Positions 17,144-25,157 of a DNA stretch of 64,000 nt are shown here, piece by piece (position 1 is the stretch's first letter; each line of letters begins with the position of its first letter). The notes beneath the pieces are model-generated. The model had not been told where the DNA came from and did not search any database. It saw nothing but the letters and a program-made list of their open reading frames with translations. Position numbers and translations under genes: made by a program. The stretch comes from Verrucomicrobiota bacterium (GTDB lineage Bacteria > Verrucomicrobiota > Verrucomicrobiia > Limisphaerales > J093), in contig JAKQDD010000012.1 in assembly GCA_029556615.1 (NCBI GenBank), forward strand, positions 1 to 64,000, read 5' to 3'.

Positions 17144-19096
17144 TCAGAATCTCGGCGGTCTGGTCCCGTGGATGGCTTCCCGGAGCGCGGCGGCGCCGCC
17201 GACGACCGGCAGGCGCAGCTTCGTGGCATCGAGATCCAGGGTCAGCTCGGTGCCGGGTGCCGGCCAGAGCGTGAAGTCACGATCGCTCGAGAAGATCATG
17301 AGGCCGATGCGTTTGCCGGCGGGGATGATCTGGTCGTCCGGCTGCAGGTCGAAGGTCAGCGGGTAGAAGCGGCCGGGCGTGAGCGGCGAGCCCGGTTTCC
17401 GGGAATGATAATCGCCGCCGCGCTTCAGGGATTGGTGGTTTTGGGGGTCGGCCCAGCCGCGTGTGATGATGTTGGCGGGGCCGATCGGTCCCTCGGTCCA
17501 GGGGAGGACGACCAGCCAGACCGAGAGGTTGGCGGCGGGCTTGTTCGCGGCGAGCTTCAAGGTGATCCGGGGTGTGCCGGAAAGATGCAGCGGCGTGCGC
17601 AGGGGGGCTGTTGCGTAGAGCAGTCGGTTCTCCGACCGTTCCGCCTTGGCGAGCTCGACGCCGCTGAACGCGACGTTGTCGACGAGTTTCTCCGCGCCTT
17701 GCGAGCGCGCGGTATTTGGGGCCAGGGTGCCGAGGGCGCTTCCGCCCATGCCCGGGCGCAGGGTCACCATGGCCGCGAGGGGATTGGGATAGTCCGGGTA
17801 AGGTGTGAGGGTTGGCGGCGCTCGTCGTTCGCGGTCGCGGCCGCGGCTGGATTCGCGGACGATCCACGCCTTCGGCCCCAGCTCGACCCGGTTGGACACG
17901 CCGTACAGGAAGCGGGTGAACCAGCGGTTCATCATTTCGAGCGGCGGATTGCCGCCATGGCCGCCTTGGTGGTAGTACATCAGGAGGGGGACCTTGCCCT
18001 TGAGGGCGTTGACGATCCGGACGCTGTGTTCCGGCACGACATTCCAGTCGTTGAAGGCGTGAGCCATGAGCACGGCGGCCCTGATGCCGCCGACCTGGGT
18101 CAGCAGGTCCCGCTCCGCCCAGAAGGCGTTGTAGTCGCCGTGCTGTCGGTCGTGTCCCTGGGCGAACAGCCCGTCGCGGTAGCGCTGGTTGCAGACCTCG
18201 CATCGGCCGGGCTCGCCGCTGTTGACGGCGTCGTAGAGGGAATCGATGTCTTCGCCGAGCCATCCGCCCGGGTGTCGGATCAGGCCATGACTGCGGTAGT
18301 AGTGGTAGTAGGACGTGTTCGGAGCGACCGGGATGATGGCCTCGAGGCCTTTGACGCCCGTGGTGGCTGCCGCCACGGCGAGGGTGCCATTGTAGGAAGT
18401 GCCGACCATGCCGACCTTGCCCGTGGACCAATCCGTCGCCGTGACTTCCTCGGTACCGTCCGGCGTCGTGAAGCCTCTGGCGCGGCCGTTCAGCCAATCG
18501 ATCACGGCCTTGGGCGCCAGGCATTCCGGCGCGCCGCCGATCGTCACGCAGCCTTGGGAGCGGCCGGTGCCGGGCGCGTCGGAGTGGACGACGGCGAAGC
18601 CGCGGGGAACCCAGGTCTTGACCTCGCCGTCCGATACGTTGGTCCGGCTCGGGTTGTGGGGAACGTGCGGACGGGCCGTGCGCGGGGGGGGCGGTTCGCC
18701 CAGCTCCTGGCGGACGTCCCAGAGGATCTCCTTGTCCCCGGACATGCCGCCGAAGTAGGGCGAGGACTCGTAGACAACCGGGACCTTGAGTCCCTCGGTC
18801 GCGGTTTGTGCCGGACGGGTGACGTCGACAAAGACCCGATCCCGGCGGCCGTCGCCGTCCGAATCGAAGCATGTCTCGACCCAGAGCGACTGGCGGATCC
18901 ACTCGGCCGGGTCGGCAAAAGCCGGCACGATCTGGGCCTGACCCTCCTTGAAGACGGGGTGGGCTGCCGGCGTTGGGGCGGGGAGCTCTGCCGCCAGCCC
19001 CGGCAGACCCGCCAGGAGCATGGCCAACGCACGATTCAAGATCCGGATGCCGGGCTGGAGGAACCGGCCATGGGCTTGCACAGGGTCCATCGACAT
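17144..19096 (-). CDS. CocE/NonD-type hydrolase (X-Pro dipeptidyl-peptidase family, S15)
   Basis: Alpha/beta hydrolase of 650 aa. The nucleophile elbow is GTSYNGT (S234). Candidate acid and base are D350 in HAFNDWNV and H380 in HQGGHGG. The C-terminal third is the jelly-roll PepX_C-type domain (ITLKLAANKPAANLSVWLVV). An N-terminal hydrophobic stretch (ALAMLLAGLPGLAA) suggests export. The N-terminal part has a calcium-like DSDGDGRRD motif. Family members remove X-Pro dipeptides or hydrolyse esters such as cocaine and amino acid esters. The start may be internal (Met at residue 26, MLLAGLPG), because 25 residues precede the signal core. Upstream lies an inverted A-B element. Confidence 0.88.
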   Translation of the reverse strand: MSMDPVQAHGRFLQPGIRILNRALAMLLAGLPGLAAELPAPTPAAHPVFKEGQAQIVPAFADPAEWIRQSLWVETCFDSDGDGRRDRVFVDVTRPAQTATEGLKVPVVYESSPYFGGMSGDKEILWDVRQELGEPPPPRTARPHVPHNPSRTNVSDGEVKTWVPRGFAVVHSDAPGTGRSQGCVTIGGAPECLAPKAVIDWLNGRARGFTTPDGTEEVTATDWSTGKVGMVGTSYNGTLAVAAATTGVKGLEAIIPVAPNTSYYHYYRSHGLIRHPGGWLGEDIDSLYDAVNSGEPGRCEVCNQRYRDGLFAQGHDRQHGDYNAFWAERDLLTQVGGIRAAVLMAHAFNDWNVVPEHSVRIVNALKGKVPLLMYYHQGGHGGNPPLEMMNRWFTRFLYGVSNRVELGPKAWIVRESSRGRDRERRAPPTLTPYPDYPNPLAAMVTLRPGMGGSALGTLAPNTARSQGAEKLVDNVAFSGVELAKAERSENRLLYATAPLRTPLHLSGTPRITLKLAANKPAANLSVWLVVLPWTEGPIGPANIITRGWADPQNHQSLKRGGDYHSRKPGSPLTPGRFYPLTFDLQPDDQIIPAGKRIGLMIFSSDRDFTLWPAPGTELTLDLDATKLRLPVVGGAAALREAIHGTRPPRF

Positions 19097-19164
19097 GGCC
19101 CGACGCTGCGAGAGGGGCCGCCGAACGTCAAGGGGGCAATTGCGGTCGCTCCCCGGATCCTCGC

Positions 19165-19344
19165 TAGAGTCCTCGACTTGTGGAATATGCGGTCAACAGG
19201 TCAAGTTTGGTCCCTGCCGTTCCAACCCCAACCCCCCGCCGTCGAGGACTCTACATTAGCGAGGCGCGGAAGAGAGGATCCGAAGAGGCAGGAAGGCTTC
19301 ATGGGATCGCGGACTTCGTTAGGCCTGAGGCCGGCGCCTCGCTA
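19165..19344 (-). repeat. Composite palindromic element A-B, copy 2 (inverted)
   Basis: B half 19165-19253, linker CAT, A half 19257-19344, the reverse of copy 1. The B half abuts CCCCGGATCCTCGC (from 19151), the start of repeat family C, as if inserted into that repeat. It lies between the CocE-type start and the RNA ligase and provides no stop codon here. Confidence 0.9.
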
Positions 19345-19384
19345 GCCCTGGCCGCATATTTGTGGTAGAGAAGAAGGCACTGAC

Positions 19385-20797
19385 ATGCATGCGAAGGACC
19401 TGCTGCGGCTGGGCGTGCCGTCGGGCGAAGCCACCCGGCGGGCGACGGATTTTGTTTGTCGGTTCATCCTGGCTGGCGGGGACAAGTTGCGTCTGGCGGC
19501 CGAGGTCCAGGCCGTTGTTGCCGACCCTGCTGGATTCATCGATGACCCGTTGCGGGGGGAGTTCGCGAAGGCGCTGCTGAAGGCGCCGCCGCCGCCCCGT
19601 GCCGAGCCGGTGCCGCACCGGCAATGGGGCGTGGGGTTGGAGGCGGAAGCGGTGCTACAGATGGAAAGGGCGTGTCGGCTGCCGGTGGCGCTGGCGGGGG
19701 CGCTGATGCCGGACGCTCACGTTGGCTATGGTCTGCCGATTGGCGGGGTGCTGGCCACGGACAACGCGGTGATCCCCTACGCCGTGGGCGTGGACATTGC
19801 CTGTCGCATGAAGATGACGGTGCTCGACATCCCGCTGGACCATCTCGAGCGCAGGCAGGACCGCCTCACGCGCGCCATCGAGGCCGAGACGCGCTTCGGC
19901 GTCGGGTCTGCCTTCAAGCACCGGCGCACGCATGCGGTGATGGACGCGGACTGGTCGGTGAGCCCGGTGACGCGACAGCACAAGGACAAGGCCTGGGCGC
20001 AGCTGGGCACCAGCGGCAGCGGGAATCACTTCGTCGAGTTCGGTCTGTTCACCGCCCACGGCCCGATCCCGGGTGCGGGTGGGGCCGGCGAGTTGCCGGC
20101 GGGGACCTACGTGGCGCTGCTGTCGCACAGCGGCAGTCGCGGCACGGGGGCGGCGGTGTGTGATTACTACAGCCAGCGGGCGATCAGCGGGCTGCCGGAA
20201 CTTCCGAAGGAACTAAAGCGGCTGGCGTGGCTGTCTCTGGACTCGCCGGAAGGGCGGGAGTATTGGCAGGCGATGGCGTTGATGGGGCAATACGCGGCGG
20301 CGAATCACGCGTGCATCCACGCGCACATCGCGTCTCACCTTGGCGCCGAGGTGCTGCTTGATCTCGAGAATCATCACAACTTCGCCTGGCGCGAGCGGCA
20401 CGTCATCGGGGGGCTCGAGCGGGAGGTGATCGTGCATCGCAAGGGTGCGACTCCGGCGGGGGCGGGGGTGCTCGGGATCATTCCCGGGTCGATGGCGGCG
20501 CCGGGGTTTGTGGTGTGCGGCAAGGGCAATGCTGCGTCGTTGAACTCGGCATCTCATGGGGCCGGCCGTGTGATGAGCCGCGCGCAGGCGAACCAGACAT
20601 TCCACTGGAAGGCGGTGAACGCGTACTTGCGGGACCGGGGCGTGACCTTGATATCGGCCGGGCTGGATGAAGCGCCGATGGTCTACAAGAACATCCGGGA
20701 AGTCATGGCGGCGCAGAGCGACCTGGTGACCATCCTCGGGCAGTTCGATCCGCGGCTCGTGAAGATGGCGCCGCCGGGCGAACGCGCGGAGGACTGA
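19385..20797 (+). CDS. rtcB: RtcB-family RNA ligase
   Basis: Protein of 470 aa. RtcB joins 2',3'-cyclic phosphate or 3'-phosphate RNA ends to 5'-OH ends using GTP and Mn2+. Key parts are present: DAHVGYGLPIGGVLA (D110, H112), metal cysteine C140 in VDIAC, GTSGSGNHFVE (H215), SHSGSRG (H248), ENHHN, TPAGAGVLGIIPGSM, and the guanylylated histidine H391 in SHGAGRVMSR. Catalytic residues look intact. No archease, RtcA or RtcR gene is next to it, so its role (tRNA or rRNA repair) and regulation are open. It begins 40 nt after an A-B element. Confidence 0.95.
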   Translation: MHAKDLLRLGVPSGEATRRATDFVCRFILAGGDKLRLAAEVQAVVADPAGFIDDPLRGEFAKALLKAPPPPRAEPVPHRQWGVGLEAEAVLQMERACRLPVALAGALMPDAHVGYGLPIGGVLATDNAVIPYAVGVDIACRMKMTVLDIPLDHLERRQDRLTRAIEAETRFGVGSAFKHRRTHAVMDADWSVSPVTRQHKDKAWAQLGTSGSGNHFVEFGLFTAHGPIPGAGGAGELPAGTYVALLSHSGSRGTGAAVCDYYSQRAISGLPELPKELKRLAWLSLDSPEGREYWQAMALMGQYAAANHACIHAHIASHLGAEVLLDLENHHNFAWRERHVIGGLEREVIVHRKGATPAGAGVLGIIPGSMAAPGFVVCGKGNAASLNSASHGAGRVMSRAQANQTFHWKAVNAYLRDRGVTLISAGLDEAPMVYKNIREVMAAQSDLVTILGQFDPRLVKMAPPGERAED

Positions 20798-20973
20798 GGG
20801 CCGCCTGTCAACGCCCAGCCGGTGCCGCTCATTGCTCAACCCATGCGGGCTGGAAATGCAACACCGCGCCCAAGCGAAGGCGGGGGGGAAAGACGGCGCC
20901 GTGTCTGGACGAGCGTGCGTGTCCCGGGTGCGCTTCACCCCCTCTTCCTGCAGTCAGAGCGCGGTTTTGCTTT

Positions 20974-21047
20974 CTGGCCGGCATAGGACGAAACTCGAGT
21001 TATTCGCTTGGCAATTATCCGCCAAGGGCGTGAAATATGCCGGCCAG
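20974..21047 (+). promoter_or_regulatory. Nested inverted repeats ahead of the fucosidase gene
   Basis: Perfect 12-bp arms CTGGCCGGCATA (20974-20985) and TATGCCGGCCAG (21036-21047) enclose a palindrome AACTCGAGTT (20992-21001) and a stem CTTGGC/GCCAAG (21007-21012, 21021-21026). The right arm ends 5 nt before ATG 21053 and covers the normal Shine-Dalgarno zone. In RNA, the structure could block translation start. In DNA, it could be a repressor site. No regulator gene is adjacent. Confidence 0.5.
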
Positions 21048-21052
21048 ACACC

Positions 21053-23296
21053 ATGAACCGTTTCTTGGCTGTTCTCCTGCCACTCGCCCTGTCGGCATGT
21101 CCGGGCCGGGCTTCTGACTTGGTCCTTTGGTACCGGGAACCCGGCGATCCCGGGAAGCTGCTCGAGGAAGCGTTGCCGCTGGGCAATGGGCGCATGGGCT
21201 GCCTGCTTACGGGCGGCGTCGCCCGCGAGCGGATCCAGTTCAACGAGCAGAGCCTCTGGTCGGGCGACAACAACTGGGATGGCAAGTACGAGTGCGGCGA
21301 TCACGGGTTCGGCGCCTACCGGACGTTCGGGGATGTGCTGATTCTGTGGAGTGCCGGGGATGAGGCGCAAGGGGGCGGCCCGCCAGCCGGCTTGGCCGAT
21401 GGCGGTCCGCTTCCGGCCGACTATCGTCGCGAGCTGGACATCGAGACCGGGATTCACCGGACCACCTTCAGCCAGGGCGGTGTGACGTACAGGCGCGAGG
21501 CCTTTGCCAGCCACCCCGACCAGGTGATGGTCTTTCATTACACGGCGAGCAAGCCGGGCATGCTCTCCGGCAGGGTCAGCCTGAAATCGGGGCAGGGAGC
21601 CAAGGCGCGTGCGACCGAAGAGGGTCTGTCGTTTGCGGGCGAGATGCCCAACGCGCTCCGACACGCTGGCGCGCTTCGGCTGCGGCACGCGGGGGGCGCG
21701 GTCACGGTGGATGGCGAGGAGTTGGTCTTCAACCGCTGCGACGACGTGACCTTGTTGCTGAATGCCCGGACCGACTACAAGCCGGACTACGGCTCCGGCT
21801 GGCGCGGCGACGATCCGTGGCCGCGGCTCACGAAGGAGCTGGCGGCGGCGCAGGCCAAGTCCTACGACGTCCTGCGGAGCGCGCACTGCCGCGATCTGTC
21901 CGGGCTGGTGGGCCGGGTCATGGTGGACCTTGGCGCCACGGTGCCGGAGGTTCGGGCGCTGCCCACGGACGCCCGCCTGAAGCGCTATGGCACCGGCCAG
22001 GCCGATCCCGATCTCGAGGAGACGATGTTCCACTATGGGCGCTACCTGCTGGCGAGCTGTTCGCGTCCGGGCGGCCTGCCGGCGAACCTGCAAGGGCTAT
22101 GGAACGACAGCAACAACCCGCCCTGGGCCAGCGACTATCACAACAACATCAACGTCCAGATGAACTACTGGGGCGCCGAATCGACCCACCTGTCAGAGTG
22201 TCATCGGCCGCTGATCGACTTTGTCGTGGCGGCCCGGGAGCCGTGTCGCATCGCCACGCGCAAGGCCTTTGGCGAGAAGACCCGCGGCTGGACCGCCCGC
22301 ACGAGCCAGAGCATCTTCGGGGGCAACGGCTGGGAATGGAACATCCCGGCGAGCGCCTGGTACGCCCTGCATGTCTACGAGCACTGGGCGTTCACGCAGG
22401 ACCGGGAGTACCTGGCCAACGTGGCGTATCCGGTCGTCAAGGAGATTTGCCAGTACTGGGAGGATCGGCTCAAGCGGTTGCCGGACGGCACTCTGGTCGC
22501 TCCGAATGGTTGGTCGCCGGAGCACGGTCCGCGCGAGGACGGCGTGATGCATGACCAGCAGCTGATCTGGGATCTGTTCGAGAACTACCTTGATCTTGCC
22601 GGGGCGCTCGGCGCCGATGCCGATTACCGGACGAGGATTGCCGATCTGCAGGCGCATCTGGCTCCCAACCGGATCGGCCGATGGGGCCAGCTCCAGGAAT
22701 GGCAGGCGGACCGGGACGAGCCGGACAACACCCACCGTCACACGTCGCATCTGTTCGCCGTCTATCCCGGCCGGCAGATCAGCCCTGCGCGGACGCCGGA
22801 CTTTGCCCGGGCGGCGGCGGTCTCGCTCAAGGCGCGGAGCAACGATCGCGGCGACAAACCGTTCGGGGTGGAGACGACTGTCGGCGACAGCCGGCGCTCG
22901 TGGACCTGGCCCTGGCGGGCCGCGGTGTGGGCGAGGCTGGGGGAGGGCGAGCGGGCGGGGATCATGGTGCGCGGACTGCTCACCTACAACACCCTCGGCA
23001 ATCTCTTCTGCAACCATCCGCCGTTCCAGATGGACGGGAACTTCGGCCTTACTGGCGCCATGGCCGAGATGCTGCTCCAGTCCCATGCCGGGGAGATCGC
23101 GGTGATTCCGGCGATTCCCAAGGGCTGGGCGGCGGGCGGCTCTTTCAAGGGGCTCAAGGCCCGCGGCAACTTCACGGTCGACGCCGCCTGGAAAGACGGC
23201 AAGGTCCTCGAGGTCAGCATCCGTTCGACATCCCCGCGAGCGGTCAAGGTCCGCGTCAACGGCGAAGTCCGCACGATCGAAGCGGGCCGGGAATAG
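21053..23296 (+). CDS. GH95-family alpha-L-fucosidase, probable lipoprotein
   Basis: Protein of 747 aa that should remove alpha-1,2-linked fucose (some members act on galactose). A signal peptide ends in LALSAC, a lipobox-like LSAC, so it may be a surface lipoprotein. It opens with LPLGNGRMG and NEQSLWSGD, hallmarks of the GH95 N-terminal beta domain. The catalytic barrel contains NNINVQMNYW, WSPEHGP with E490 as likely general acid, and MDGNFG with D661, the pattern of Asn-assisted inverting fucosidases. C-terminal beta strands complete the family length. ATG 21053 is the start closest to the signal peptide; a longer frame to 21008 runs into the inverted repeats. Confidence 0.93.
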   Translation: MNRFLAVLLPLALSACPGRASDLVLWYREPGDPGKLLEEALPLGNGRMGCLLTGGVARERIQFNEQSLWSGDNNWDGKYECGDHGFGAYRTFGDVLILWSAGDEAQGGGPPAGLADGGPLPADYRRELDIETGIHRTTFSQGGVTYRREAFASHPDQVMVFHYTASKPGMLSGRVSLKSGQGAKARATEEGLSFAGEMPNALRHAGALRLRHAGGAVTVDGEELVFNRCDDVTLLLNARTDYKPDYGSGWRGDDPWPRLTKELAAAQAKSYDVLRSAHCRDLSGLVGRVMVDLGATVPEVRALPTDARLKRYGTGQADPDLEETMFHYGRYLLASCSRPGGLPANLQGLWNDSNNPPWASDYHNNINVQMNYWGAESTHLSECHRPLIDFVVAAREPCRIATRKAFGEKTRGWTARTSQSIFGGNGWEWNIPASAWYALHVYEHWAFTQDREYLANVAYPVVKEICQYWEDRLKRLPDGTLVAPNGWSPEHGPREDGVMHDQQLIWDLFENYLDLAGALGADADYRTRIADLQAHLAPNRIGRWGQLQEWQADRDEPDNTHRHTSHLFAVYPGRQISPARTPDFARAAAVSLKARSNDRGDKPFGVETTVGDSRRSWTWPWRAAVWARLGEGERAGIMVRGLLTYNTLGNLFCNHPPFQMDGNFGLTGAMAEMLLQSHAGEIAVIPAIPKGWAAGGSFKGLKARGNFTVDAAWKDGKVLEVSIRSTSPRAVKVRVNGEVRTIEAGRE

Positions 23297-23410
23297 CAGT
23301 CCGGAAGAGTGGCGGTCCCGCTGCTGCTGAGACCGTCGGCGGTGGCGCGCTGGGGATCGCGGGCGCGTGTTCCGACCGCACCGGCGCACTCCTGACCCTC
23401 GGGTCGTCGC

Positions 23411-23451
23411 ACCCCGGATCCGGGTCCCTCTACACTCTTGCAGATAGGCAG
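23411..23451 (-). repeat. Repeat family C, partial inverted copy
   Basis: Bases reading GATCC-GGGTCCCTCTACACTCTTGCAGATAGGCAG match the end of the inverted copy at 36724-36815 (GGTCCCTCTACACTTTTGCAGATAGGCAG). The repeat ends six bases before the following short ORF starts. Confidence 0.65.
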
Positions 23452-23456
23452 TGAAG

Positions 23457-23744
23457 ATGCTGGAGCGTAGAAACAACGGCTTTGTCGAGAGCACGCTCGC
23501 GCTCGGCCCGCAGACACCCCCGGTGATCCTGGTCGACGACCCGGCTTTCGGGATCAAGTCCGGCCGGTTTGGATTCGACGTCACGGCTGCCCCGGGCGAG
23601 CTCGTGGTCATTGAGGGTTCGATGGATTTCCTGGCCTGGGTGCCTCTTCAAACCAGCACGGCGGGGACTGAGCCCGTGCATTTCAGCGATCCTGACACCG
23701 GGGCGGTTGGATGGCGTTTCTACCACGCCCGAGTGGGGCCATGA
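23457..23744 (+). pseudogene. Orphan C-terminal domain of a secreted Verrucomicrobial protein
   Basis: 95 codons reading PVILVDDPAFG ... FGFDVTAAPGELVVIEGS, DFLAWVPLQTST and SDPDTGAVGWRFYHARV. This is the beta-rich C-terminal cassette normally found at the end of long exported proteins, including others in this window. There is no signal peptide, and no N-terminal body precedes it. A family C repeat end abuts its 5' side. Most likely a gene tail left after deletion or repeat-mediated rearrangement; a very small independent protein is less likely. Confidence 0.55.
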
Positions 23745-23771
23745 GCGGCGGGCGTGTCGTCCCGTTATTCA

Positions 23772-24788
23772 TCACCGAGGACATGAAGCTGACGGAGGAA
23801 GTCCCCGGCGCCTGAGTCCCGCCTTTTCGTAGACGGCGTCGATCACCTGCAGGTTGGCGATCGCGTCCGCGGCGTTGGTCATGATGCCGCCCCCGGTCCG
23901 GAGCGCCTCGACGAAGGCCTGCAATTGGTAGGTGAAAGTCGACTCCCGAGGCATGGGTTCCCTGCGAACCGAGGAACCCCGGCGCACCGTCAGCCGGTGG
24001 TACAGGTGGGGGTGGAAGGGGCCGCTGACCCGCAGTTCGCCCTCGGTACCCTGAACCGCCGCCCGGGAGCGGAGGGGAACCAGCGAGAACAGGGAACAGA
24101 CCATGCGCCCCGTGCGGCCGCCGGGGAACGCGAATTCGGCATCCATGAACCGATCGACCTGCGGCGACGAAAGCCGCGCGCGGGCGCGGACCACGGCAGG
24201 CTCCGCGCCGCTCAGGTAGCGGAGGAGGTTGATGGTGTAACAGCCAAGGTCCATGGTCGCTCCGCCGCCGAGGTCATAGCGGTAGCGGATATTGCCCGGG
24301 AAAATGACGGGGACGCAGAAATGCGCTTCGAGGTGGCGGATGGTCCCCAGTTCGCCGGAATCGACGATGGCCTTGAGGCGGGAGGCGAGCGGGTGGTAGC
24401 GGTAGTGGAAGGCCTCGGCCAGCGTGCGGCCGGTGCGGGCGGCAACGGCGGCCATGCGCCTGGCTTCATCGGCGTTCGAAGCCAGGGGCTTTTCGCAGAG
24501 CACGTGCTTGCCGGCCTCGAGCGCCCGGGTCGACCATTCCGCGTGCAGGCTGTTGGGCAGAGGGATGTACACGGCATCCAGGTCGGGGTCCTGGATCAGG
24601 CCCTGGTAGGTGTCGTGAACCCGGGGGATGCCGTGGCGTTGGGCAAAAGCCCGGGCCCGGGCCGGATCACGGGCGGCGACCGCAAGCACCTGCACTCCGG
24701 GCAGTTTCTGCGCGGGCCGGATGAGGGCCGGGGGCGCGATGCGGGCAGCGCCCAGCAGACCGATTCGCACTTCCGTGTTCACGTTCAT
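23772..24788 (-). CDS. Gfo/Idh/MocA-family NAD(P)-dependent oxidoreductase
   Basis: Protein of 338 aa, sugar dehydrogenase family. The N-terminal Rossmann fold starts with RIGLLGAARIAPPAL. The family motif EKPLASNADEA contains the catalytic lysine (CEKPL). AEAFHYRYHP and DLGCYTINLLRYLSG belong to the C-terminal substrate-binding domain. Expected reaction is oxidation/reduction or epimerisation of a sugar or cyclitol. The GGGATMDLGCY stretch carries the usual catalytic pair region. Start ATG 24788 gives a standard length; the frame is open to 24887. Divergent from the rhamnosidase gene, so the two may share regulation. Confidence 0.9.
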   Translation of the reverse strand: MNVNTEVRIGLLGAARIAPPALIRPAQKLPGVQVLAVAARDPARARAFAQRHGIPRVHDTYQGLIQDPDLDAVYIPLPNSLHAEWSTRALEAGKHVLCEKPLASNADEARRMAAVAARTGRTLAEAFHYRYHPLASRLKAIVDSGELGTIRHLEAHFCVPVIFPGNIRYRYDLGGGATMDLGCYTINLLRYLSGAEPAVVRARARLSSPQVDRFMDAEFAFPGGRTGRMVCSLFSLVPLRSRAAVQGTEGELRVSGPFHPHLYHRLTVRRGSSVRREPMPRESTFTYQLQAFVEALRTGGGIMTNAADAIANLQVIDAVYEKAGLRRRGLPPSASCPR

Positions 24789-25157
24789 TTTTGGGACCCA
24801 CCGCGGGCGCGCCGGATCGGTTGTCATTGTCCGCCCAGGCCCCGGGGCTCTCGCAAGGGAGGATAGGGGTCTTGGCGAGGGATACACGAGGAAACGTCAA
24901 GGGCGCTGCGCGAGACCTGCGAGACTGCTGACCGACTGGGGGCTCCTGCTTGTGAAGGTCCCGTAGAAGCAGAAATCGGTGCGTCGGTAGTCGGCAAGTG
25001 GTAAGCGTTGGCAGGCTGAGAGGTTGTGTGCTCTTGTCCCTTGGCGCTTGCCCCCTTCCACCTGCCGCGGTCACCGCCCGCGGCTACCGCCGCACCGGCG
25101 CACCGGCTTGAGGGGCCTTGCATTGACTTCGCGGGGGAGAGCGCCTATTCGGGAGGC
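24789..25157. other. Divergent intergenic region, no gene seen
   Basis: Between the minus-strand oxidoreductase and the plus-strand rhamnosidase. It should hold both promoters. I see no clear -10/-35 pair and no repeat of families A, B or C. A GGGAGG ribosome site at 25151-25156 serves the plus-strand gene, only 1 nt before the ATG. Confidence 0.4.
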
